The notes under the pieces were generated by a model that saw only the letters and a program-made list of their open reading frames with translations, was not told the origin of the DNA and searched no databases. A stretch of DNA of 64,000 bases from Granulicella sp. L60. Lineage in GTDB: Bacteria > Acidobacteriota > Terriglobia > Terriglobales > Acidobacteriaceae. Every line of letters starts with the position of its first letter. The stretch's first letter is position 1. The translations under genes and the position numbers were made by a program. Shown here piece by piece: positions 49,800-56,871 of the stretch. The stretch covers positions 113,437 to 177,436 of the forward strand of contig NZ_LMUR01000010.1 of NCBI RefSeq assembly GCF_009765825.1, read 5' to 3'.

Positions 49800-52700
49800 G
49801 CTGCCTCCTGTTGTGCGCTGGCGTTTCTTCCGTGGATCAAGGTGAACATTAGAGGGACGAAGAACAGTGTGGCGAATGTAGCGACGGTAAGTCCGCCGAT
49901 GACTGCTCTTGCAAGCGGTGCGTTCTGCTCGCCGCCTTCGCCGATGCCAAGTGCCATCGGAAGCATACCGATGATCATTGCAAAGGCGGTCATGATGATG
50001 GGCCGGAGGCGTGTGTAGCCCGCAGTGATTGCAGCTTCGAGAGGTGCGATGCCTTTTGCTCGGAGTTCATTGGCAAAGGTCACGAGAAGAATCGAGTTCG
50101 CAGTGGCAACGCCGATGGACATGATGGCGCCCATCAGGCTGGGGACGTTGAAGGTGGTTTGAGTGAGGAAGAGAGCCCACACGATGCCGCAGAAGGCGCC
50201 GGGCAGGGCACAGATGATGATGAAGGGATCGAGCCAGCTCTGGTAGTTGACGACCATCAGGAGGTAAACCAGGAGGGCTGCAAAGGCGAGGCCCAAGCCC
50301 AATCGGTTGAACGCTTCGTTCATGCTCTCTACCTGTCCGCGCACGACGATGGTGGTGCCTGGAGGAAGATTTTTGCTTTCTTCTTTCACGATGCGGTTTA
50401 CTTTTGTCGCTACGGAACCGAGGTCGCTGTCTTGTGTGTTGGCGTAGATGTCGAAGACTGGCGCTCCGTTATGGTGATTGATTACGACAGGTAGAACAGC
50501 GGGAGTCAACGTAGCCATGTTACCGAGGACTTCTGTTCGGTTGCTGAGCGTCTGCATTGGGATCGGAGTGTTTTGCAGGGCGTTGATGGAGTTGATGTCG
50601 TACTGTGGCGTCTGCGCAGCGACGGAGTAGGTGATCCCCATCTTTGGGTCGAGCCAGAAGTTCGGTTGAACGGCAGAGCTGGAACTCAGGGAGATATAGA
50701 TGCTGTTCGCGACGTCCTGTTGGGTCAGACCAAACTGGGCAGCGCGAACGCGATCGATGTCGAGGTGAAGATCGGGTGCGTTGACTACCTGGTGCATGTG
50801 GACGTCGACTGCGCCGGGAACGGTTGCGAGGCGCTCGCGCAGGTGACGCGCAACTTCGTAGTTGGCGGGGTCGTAGCCTCGAATTTGGACATCGATCGGC
50901 GAAGGCAGTCCGAAGTTGAGGATCTGCGTCACCATGTCGGCGGGCTGAAAGAAGAAGGTGAGATCAGGAAATTGCTTTTGAAGCTGGGAGCGTAGTTGCT
51001 TCACATACTTCTGTGTTGGGCCATGATGTTTTTCGTTGAGGGCGATGAGGACTTCTCCATCAGCGCTGCTGATGGTTGCGCCGTCGCCGAAGGCATAGTT
51101 GAAGGTCTCAGGCGTCAATCCGATGTTGTCCATGATCAACTCGGTCTCGTCGGCCGGAATTGTTTTGCGAATCTGTTCCTCTACCTGGCTGAAAAGTACC
51201 TTGGTGGACTCGATGCGGGTTCCGGGTCTGGCTCTGATGTGCAGCTTGATTTGTCCAGCGTCGACGGATGGAAAGAAGTCTTTGCCGACGAAGGGAAGCA
51301 GGAAGAATGCCGTGGACATGATTGCGATGGATGCGATGAGTGCGGGTCTGCGGTTATCCAAGACTGTTTCTAGCGCTCGTGTATAGCGATTTTGGACCCA
51401 CAGGTAACCTTCATTGAATCGATCGTTGATGCGGCCAAAGATGGAACGCGATCTGGCTTTCGCGTTGTCGGCGGAGGTATGGTTATCGATGCTGTGCTCG
51501 GCACCGAGGAAAAAATTTACCAGGACGGGAACCAGTGTTCTTGAGAGAACGTAGGATGCGAGCATTGCGAAGACCACAGCAAGCGCCATGGGGGTGAAGA
51601 GGTACTTCGCTGGGCCGGTTAGAAAGACTACCGATACGAAGACGATGCATATGGTCAGCGTGGAGACTAACGTTGGCGTTGCGATCTCTGAAGCGCCGAT
51701 GAGTACTGCTTGTCGCAGGGGCTGGCCGTCCATGTGTCGATGGATATTTTCGATGGTGACTGTTGCGTCATCTACGAGGATGCCGATTGCGAGGGCCAGA
51801 CCGCCAAGCGTCATGGTGTTCATCGTCTCTCCCATCGCGCTGAGTACGATGATCGAACTGAGAATGGATAGCGGAATAGAGATGGCAATGATTAGAGTGC
51901 TGCGCCAGCTTCCGAGAAAGAGCAAGATCATGAGTGCTGTAAGTGATGCTGCGATGACTCCTTCGCGAAGGACGCCAACGATAGAGGCTTTGACGAAGAT
52001 GGACTGATCGAATAACTCCGTGATCTTCAGCCCTTTGGGCGCAGCGGCACGCGAGGCAGGCAGAACGTCGTTCTTGATTTGGTTGACGATGTCCAGCGTT
52101 GAGACGGAGCCGGTCTTCATGATGGCGAGAAGAGCTGCGGGCTTGCCGTTGGCACGAGCCACATTTTGTTGCACGGACCAGCCGTCTCGTACGTGGGCAA
52201 CGTCTCTCATATAGACAAGCGAGCCATTCACCGTCTTGATGGGAACATCGTTCAGCGATAGTGCGTCGACAGGACTGGAGTTGGTGCTGACGGTATATTC
52301 GCTATTGCCAATCTTGGCTGTGCCTGATGGGAGCGTCACGTTTTGCGAATTTATCGCTGCAGTGACATCGATTGGCGTCAGGCCTTTCGCGAGAAGAGCG
52401 TTCTGATCGAGATCGACCATGATTTGACGGGCAACTCCGCCGTAAGGTGTGGGAAGAAGGGTACCTGGAACTGTGCTTAGCTGCTGTCGTATTCGAAAGA
52501 GTCCGTAGTCGTAGATCTCAGATTCAGAGAGGGTGTCGCTGGAGAGTGCGAGCTGAATGATGGGTACGGTCGATGCGCTGAAGCGAAGGATCCACGGCGG
52601 ATTTACACCGGAGGGCATACGAAAGCGAATGGAGTTTACGCCAGCGCCTACCTGGGACATGGCGGCGTCGATGCGGACCTGCGGCTGAAAGGATATTTTG

Positions 52701-52972
52701 ATGACGCTGGCGCCGCTGGTTGTTTGCGAGTCGATTGCCTTCACGTCGTTGACGGTAGCCATAACGAATTCGCTAAAGGTGGTGACCCTTTGCTCCATCT
52801 CCTTGGCGGGTAGTCCGGAGTAGGTCCAAATCACGGTGACTACGGGGATGTCGATGTTCGGGAAGATGTCAGTTGGCGTCGTTGCGATCGCAGAAAAGCC
52901 GAGAACCAGGATTAGGATCGACGCTACAATGAAGGTGTAAGGGCGATCTAAAGCAAGTCGAACAATCCACAT
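49796..52972 (-). CDS. RND-family efflux permease (AcrB/MdtB-like)
   Basis: A 1058-residue inner-membrane proton-driven pump, standard length for the HAE-type RND family. It starts MWIVRLALDRPYTFIVAS, the first of twelve membrane helices; the fourth helix has the proton-relay pair in ILVDDATVTIENI. Two large periplasmic loops (about 40-335 and 560-870) form the porter and docking domains. GGAG eight bases upstream supports ATG 52972 over a TTG seven codons earlier. First gene of the efflux operon, divergent from the ArsR-type gene at 53084, which is the likely repressor. Confidence 0.95.
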   Translation of the reverse strand: MWIVRLALDRPYTFIVASILILVLGFSAIATTPTDIFPNIDIPVVTVIWTYSGLPAKEMEQRVTTFSEFVMATVNDVKAIDSQTTSGASVIKISFQPQVRIDAAMSQVGAGVNSIRFRMPSGVNPPWILRFSASTVPIIQLALSSDTLSESEIYDYGLFRIRQQLSTVPGTLLPTPYGGVARQIMVDLDQNALLAKGLTPIDVTAAINSQNVTLPSGTAKIGNSEYTVSTNSSPVDALSLNDVPIKTVNGSLVYMRDVAHVRDGWSVQQNVARANGKPAALLAIMKTGSVSTLDIVNQIKNDVLPASRAAAPKGLKITELFDQSIFVKASIVGVLREGVIAASLTALMILLFLGSWRSTLIIAISIPLSILSSIIVLSAMGETMNTMTLGGLALAIGILVDDATVTIENIHRHMDGQPLRQAVLIGASEIATPTLVSTLTICIVFVSVVFLTGPAKYLFTPMALAVVFAMLASYVLSRTLVPVLVNFFLGAEHSIDNHTSADNAKARSRSIFGRINDRFNEGYLWVQNRYTRALETVLDNRRPALIASIAIMSTAFFLLPFVGKDFFPSVDAGQIKLHIRARPGTRIESTKVLFSQVEEQIRKTIPADETELIMDNIGLTPETFNYAFGDGATISSADGEVLIALNEKHHGPTQKYVKQLRSQLQKQFPDLTFFFQPADMVTQILNFGLPSPIDVQIRGYDPANYEVARHLRERLATVPGAVDVHMHQVVNAPDLHLDIDRVRAAQFGLTQQDVANSIYISLSSSSAVQPNFWLDPKMGITYSVAAQTPQYDINSINALQNTPIPMQTLSNRTEVLGNMATLTPAVLPVVINHHNGAPVFDIYANTQDSDLGSVATKVNRIVKEESKNLPPGTTIVVRGQVESMNEAFNRLGLGLAFAALLVYLLMVVNYQSWLDPFIIICALPGAFCGIVWALFLTQTTFNVPSLMGAIMSIGVATANSILLVTFANELRAKGIAPLEAAITAGYTRLRPIIMTAFAMIIGMLPMALGIGEGGEQNAPLARAVIGGLTVATFATLFFVPLMFTLIHGRNASAQQEAA

Positions 52973-53010
52973 CTCGAGTCTCCGTTCGTACAATATTTAG
53001 GCTTGCTTGT

Positions 53011-53036
53011 TTAGATGAGCGTCGAAATACTTAGAT
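53011..53036. promoter_or_regulatory. Direct repeats in the RND/ArsR divergent promoter region
   Basis: TTAGAT occurs at 53011-53016 and 53031-53036, exactly 20 bases (two helical turns) apart, with a related TTTAG at 52996. They lie between the divergent efflux operon and the ArsR-type regulator gene and are candidates for its binding site. Confidence 0.3.
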
Positions 53037-53083
53037 TCACGCTTTTTGATGAATGGATTTGCGCTTGATTGCGTCTGATAGAT

Positions 53084-53377
53084 ATGGCGAAGATGAAGGA
53101 TGATGAGGTCGCTCAGATTGGAAAGGCGCTCGGTGACCCGAACCGCCTCGCGATCTATACACAGATCGCCGAGCATGATGAGCTTTTTTGCGGCGAGATG
53201 CATGCCAAGCACACGATCTCCGGGGCAACGCTCTCTCATCATTTAAAGGTGTTGCACGAGTTAGGGCTGATTACTTCGCGCAAAGAAGGTTTGAACGTCT
53301 ACTATCGCTCGGTGCCGGAAAAGCTTGCGGGGTACCTTCAATACCTGAACGGTATAGGTAAAGATCCTCGTCTTTAG
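53084..53377 (+). CDS. ArsR-family winged-helix regulator
   Basis: A 97-residue DNA-binding protein. The helix-turn-helix covers ISGATLSHHLKVLHELGLITSRKEGLNVYYR, the standard ArsR pattern. One Cys (FCGEMHAKH) and neighbouring His residues are present, but the ELCVCDL metal site of ArsR/SmtB is not, so metal sensing is uncertain. Divergent from the RND efflux operon with about 110 bases between starts; probable repressor of the pump. ATG 53084 is preferred; ATG 53093 is also possible. Confidence 0.9.
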   Translation: MAKMKDDEVAQIGKALGDPNRLAIYTQIAEHDELFCGEMHAKHTISGATLSHHLKVLHELGLITSRKEGLNVYYRSVPEKLAGYLQYLNGIGKDPRL

Positions 53378-53483
53378 TCGCAAGGCTTCTATGGGACTTG
53401 TTGCACGAAGGGCTCATCACAACGCTTCATACTGACTGCGGTGTGGCGAGCCCTTTTCACTACATTGCAATGTGTGTGGCGTG

Positions 53484-54215
53484 TTAGATCTGTGCCGTAC
53501 CGCCATCTACGAATAGTTCAATGCCATTTACGAAGCTCGAATCGCTTGAGGCGAGGAAGAGTGCCACGGTTGCAATCTCCTCGGGACGGCCGATCTCGCC
53601 ACGCGGAACCTGAGACTTGAAGTACTCCTTTGCATCTGGTCCCAATGGGTCCAGAATCGGCGTATCAATTGTCCCTGGGCTTAGGATATTTACGCGAATC
53701 TTTCGCTCCTTGAGATCCACGAGCCATGTACGGGCAAAGGAGCGTACGGCTGCCTTGCTCGCGCTGTAGACACCAAACGCAGGGAAGCCCTTGATGCTTG
53801 CGATCGATCCATTCAGAAAGATCGAACCGCCGTCTACGAACAACGGCAGGGCCTTCTGTACCGTGAATAGTGTGCCACGCACGTTGAGGTCGAAGGTCTT
53901 GTCGAAGTGCTCTTCCGTCACTTCGCCGATCTTGGCGAACTCGCCCGCTCCGGCACTTGCGAACAGGACGTCGATCTTCCCCTTCTCCTTCTTTACGATC
54001 TCGTAGAGGCGATCGAGATCGGCAAGGTTTGCGGCATCGCCCTGGACGCCGGTGACATTCCGGCCAATCGCTTTCACTGCCTCATCCAGCTTGTCTTTGC
54101 GGCGGCCGGTGATGAAGACATACGCGCCCTCTTCTACGAAGAGCTTTGCCGTTGCGAGCGCCATGCCTGATGTCGCTGCTGTAATCACTGCTACTTTTCC
54201 TTCGAGCTTTCCCAT
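53484..54215 (-). CDS. SDR-family oxidoreductase with altered cofactor-binding motif
   Basis: A 243-residue classical SDR. The catalytic Ser (LNGSIAS), YSASK and the GRR after beta-2 (NADP preference) are normal. The glycine-rich motif, usually TGxxxGIG, reads TAATSGMA: the first and last glycines are both alanine. The DNA (ACAGCAGCGACATCAGGC) confirms this. ATG 54215 has AAGGA nine bases upstream; an earlier in-frame ATG at 54233 lies on that site. It lies between the RND/ArsR block and another SDR; the substrate is unknown. Confidence 0.9.
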   Translation of the reverse strand: MGKLEGKVAVITAATSGMALATAKLFVEEGAYVFITGRRKDKLDEAVKAIGRNVTGVQGDAANLADLDRLYEIVKKEKGKIDVLFASAGAGEFAKIGEVTEEHFDKTFDLNVRGTLFTVQKALPLFVDGGSIFLNGSIASIKGFPAFGVYSASKAAVRSFARTWLVDLKERKIRVNILSPGTIDTPILDPLGPDAKEYFKSQVPRGEIGRPEEIATVALFLASSDSSFVNGIELFVDGGTAQI

Positions 54216-54336
54216 TTCGATTCGTCCTTTCATGACTTGTGATTGTGTTGCATGGTTTAAGGGATGAACTTACGCCGCACGAAAATACCTATCCATGCAC
54301 GATGATGTCGTGCATGGACAGGTGTTTGGGTGAGGT

Positions 54337-55083
54337 CTAACGAAGGCCGCCGCCAACGATGACGCGCTCGCCAGTAATCCACTTTGCGTCTTCGGATGCG
54401 AAGAAGGTGACGGCCGAGGCGATATCGTCTACCTGTCCTACACGTCCAAGCGGGGTGATAGCAACGAGGCCCTTCTCGAAGTCGGAGCCGATGAAGCCGG
54501 CGGATTGTGTCCCTTCGGTGTCAACGATGCCGGGATTGACGGAGTTGACGCGGATCTTCTTTGGTCCTAACTCCTTTGCAAGCACGCCTGTGATTGCGTC
54601 GAGAGCGCCTTTGGTGGCGGTGTAGACTGCGCTGTTGGGAGGCGTGAGGCTGCTGACACCGGAGCCGATGTTGATGATGCTGGCTCCTTCGCCCAGGTGC
54701 TTCGCGGCTGCCTGGGTGGTGAGGAGAACGCCGAGTACATTGATGTTGAAGACCTTGTGAAATTGATCTTCCGTGACGCCTTCGAGGGGAGAGAACTCGT
54801 AGACTCCGGAGTTGTTGACGAGGATGTCGAGACGACCGTAGTTTTTGATGGCTGCATCGATGATGCCCTGGGCTTCTGCGGCCTTTGAGACGTCGCCGCC
54901 GACTGCGACAGCCTTGCCACCGGCTGAAGTGATGGCGGCGACCACCGTTTCCGCGCCGGATTTGCTGGAGGCGTAGTTCACGACGACAGAGGCGCCCTCT
55001 GCGGCGAGTGATTTAGCGATAGCTGCGCCGATACCCTTTGACGCGCCTGTAACAACTGCAACCTTACCTTTGAGCTTGCTCAT
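54337..55083 (-). CDS. SDR-family oxidoreductase (glucose/3-oxoacyl reductase-like)
   Basis: A 248-residue classical SDR with TGASKGIG, NNSGVYEF, the catalytic Ser in NIGSGVS and YTATK. The N-terminal half (VVVNYASSKSGAE) is like FabG/glucose dehydrogenase-type enzymes. AAAGGA six bases before ATG 55083 gives a clear start. It is divergent from an ArsR-type regulator gene at 55258 with a strong dyad between them, the pattern of a regulator controlling a neighbouring oxidoreductase. It shares orientation with the SDR at 53484 but the 121-base gap leaves co-transcription open. Confidence 0.92.
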   Translation of the reverse strand: MSKLKGKVAVVTGASKGIGAAIAKSLAAEGASVVVNYASSKSGAETVVAAITSAGGKAVAVGGDVSKAAEAQGIIDAAIKNYGRLDILVNNSGVYEFSPLEGVTEDQFHKVFNINVLGVLLTTQAAAKHLGEGASIINIGSGVSSLTPPNSAVYTATKGALDAITGVLAKELGPKKIRVNSVNPGIVDTEGTQSAGFIGSDFEKGLVAITPLGRVGQVDDIASAVTFFASEDAKWITGERVIVGGGLR

Positions 55084-55197
55084 ATTGATTTCCTTTTCGA
55101 GAGTGCCTGTGTCGTATAAGTGTTGGGACTGCATGTTGCGCATATCCTGACTGCCTGCTCCCTCGATAGGATGGAGTGTGTTGCTTCAAAGATTCTT

Positions 55198-55224
55198 TAG
55201 TTCTAAAAATATGAACTATAGAAC
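55198..55224. promoter_or_regulatory. Overlapping inverted repeats between SDR and ArsR-type regulator
   Basis: TAGTTC (55198-55203) and GAACTA (55213-55218) are six-base perfect arms; GTTCTA (55200-55205) and TAGAAC (55219-55224) form a second dyad over the same bases. The site is 34-60 bases before the regulator ATG, in the divergent promoter gap. It fits a winged-helix dimer controlling both genes. Confidence 0.6.
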
Positions 55225-55257
55225 AAATAGCCAGATGAAGACTATGATGAAAAGGTT

Positions 55258-55671
55258 ATGAGACCTCTATTTCATCCTTCGGTAGAAGACATTACGGTCG
55301 AAGCGATACTGCATGCGTTGTCCGATCCCGTGCGTGTGGCCATCTATGCCGAAATCGTCGGCCAGGACTGTTCGCATAACTGTTCGAACTTTCTGAAGGT
55401 GAGCGATAAGGCGATTCCGAAGTCAACTCTGTCGCAGCACTTCAAGGCACTGAGAGAGGCAGGGCTGATTCGAGGGGAACGTGTTGGGGTGGAGATGCAC
55501 AATACGTCTCGTTGCGCTGAGATCGAAGGACGCTTTCCGGGCTTGATTCTGTCTATCGTAAATGCTCACAACGTCCAGTTGGCGGGGAAAGCTCATTCAA
55601 CCGCTTCCCGAAAGAAAACGCCTGCCAAGCGGAGTGTCAGAGCCAAGAGTGCGCTCAGAATTCAACGTTAG
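55258..55671 (+). CDS. ArsR-like winged-helix regulator with a Cys pair
   Basis: A 137-residue protein. The helix-turn-helix spans ILHALSDPVRVAIYAEIV to TLSQHFKALREAGLIRGERVG, followed by the wing with EMHNTSR. An insertion (DCSHNCSNFLKVSDKAI, about residues 37-53) places two Cys four residues apart ahead of the recognition helix, a possible thiol or metal switch. The C-terminus (about 115-137) is a Lys/Arg-rich tail. AAAGG sits three bases before the ATG. It probably controls the divergent SDR gene through the dyads at 55198-55224. Confidence 0.88.
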   Translation: MRPLFHPSVEDITVEAILHALSDPVRVAIYAEIVGQDCSHNCSNFLKVSDKAIPKSTLSQHFKALREAGLIRGERVGVEMHNTSRCAEIEGRFPGLILSIVNAHNVQLAGKAHSTASRKKTPAKRSVRAKSALRIQR

Positions 55672-55908
55672 TTGTGCCCGGCGAGTGTGGACGTATTCCG
55701 GTGCCATTGGTAGTTGGGCTGTTCGTGAGCCGAACCTTCCTTACTTCTGAATGAGGTTGATTCTCTTCTCGATCTCCGCACAAGCATGAGTTGGACGGAT
55801 GCTTCGACTTTCGTCGGATTCGCATTTGGTGGCGGCGGAGTATCTTGGTCGCCGAAGGGCTGGCGGAAAATAAACGTTATGAGATTGAATTCAGTCTTCG
55901 GGGGACGG

Positions 55909-56781
55909 ATGGATCGTAGAGAGTTCGGAAGGTTGGTTGCAGGCGCCGCGCTTGCACCTGCGTGGGTAAGTGCTTCCGCGCAGGGCGTTGGTGTGAAAGG
56001 AATCCGCTTTTCGTTCATGTTGTGGGCGCTTGAAAAGCAGGCGTCGTTCGATCGTTGTGTGGAGATAGTTGCCGAGGCGGGGTATCAGGGCATTGAGTTG
56101 ACGGGCGAGTTTCAGAGCTGGTCGCCAGAACAGAGAGCTCGCATCATGACGCGAATGCGTTCTCTTGGGATGGTCTTCGACGCGATGAGCGGGGTGAAGG
56201 CTGGGTTCGCGGTGCCGGGGCAGAGGGAGGAGTTCCGGACACAGTTCGTCGATCATCTGCGGGCCGCCAAGGAGCTTGAGTGTCCGACAGTGATTCTGCT
56301 CTCGGGGGTGCGGGTGGATGGGATAGGTGCGCAGGTGCAGCGGCAGACGGCGATTGACAATCTTAAGTGGGCTGCGGAGAGAGCCACGAAAGAACAGATT
56401 GAAGTTGTGATTGAGCCGATCGATCTACTGGAGAATCCGACGATCTATATGGCGACCGTGACAGACGGCTTTGAGATTGCGCGAGCGGTGAACCGCCCGA
56501 ATGTGAAGGTTCTATATGACTTCTACCATGAGCAACGGAGCTTCGGGAATCTGATCGAAAAGCTTGAGAAGAATATTGATTTAGTGGGATTGGTCCATGT
56601 GGCGGATGTGCCGGGACGACATGAACCGGGAACAGGCGAGATCGACTATGGGGCGATCTACCGCAAGTTATCGGCGCTCGGTTACAACCACTGGGTTGCA
56701 ATGGAGTACTACCCGACTGGAGAGCCGATAGAGTCCCTTAAGAGAGCAAGAGTGGAGGCTCAACGCGAGTTTGGGCACTAG
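55909..56781 (+). CDS. Tat-exported hydroxypyruvate-isomerase-like TIM-barrel protein
   Basis: A 290-residue protein of the xylose-isomerase-like/Hyi family. The twin-arginine signal MDRREFGRLVAGAALAPAW ends near SASAQ. The barrel shows AGYQGIELTGEF, IEPID, LYDFYHEQ, LVHVADVPGRHEPGTGEIDY and AMEYYPTGE, in which Glu, Asp, His and Glu provide the usual metal-binding set. Cytosolic relatives interconvert hydroxypyruvate and tartronate semialdehyde; exported forms such as this probably act on other keto-sugars. ATG 55909 gives a standard Tat signal; ATG 55879 would add ten residues. It is followed after 90 bases by the propeller kinase on the same strand. Confidence 0.88.
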   Translation: MDRREFGRLVAGAALAPAWVSASAQGVGVKGIRFSFMLWALEKQASFDRCVEIVAEAGYQGIELTGEFQSWSPEQRARIMTRMRSLGMVFDAMSGVKAGFAVPGQREEFRTQFVDHLRAAKELECPTVILLSGVRVDGIGAQVQRQTAIDNLKWAAERATKEQIEVVIEPIDLLENPTIYMATVTDGFEIARAVNRPNVKVLYDFYHEQRSFGNLIEKLEKNIDLVGLVHVADVPGRHEPGTGEIDYGAIYRKLSALGYNHWVAMEYYPTGEPIESLKRARVEAQREFGH

Positions 56782-56871
56782 CTGCGATGAAGTCGCACCG
56801 TTATTCGGTGATCGTGTACAGCTTGCGTTCTAGAATTGAACGTTGTTGATCCTATTTGTGACAGGTTGTCC

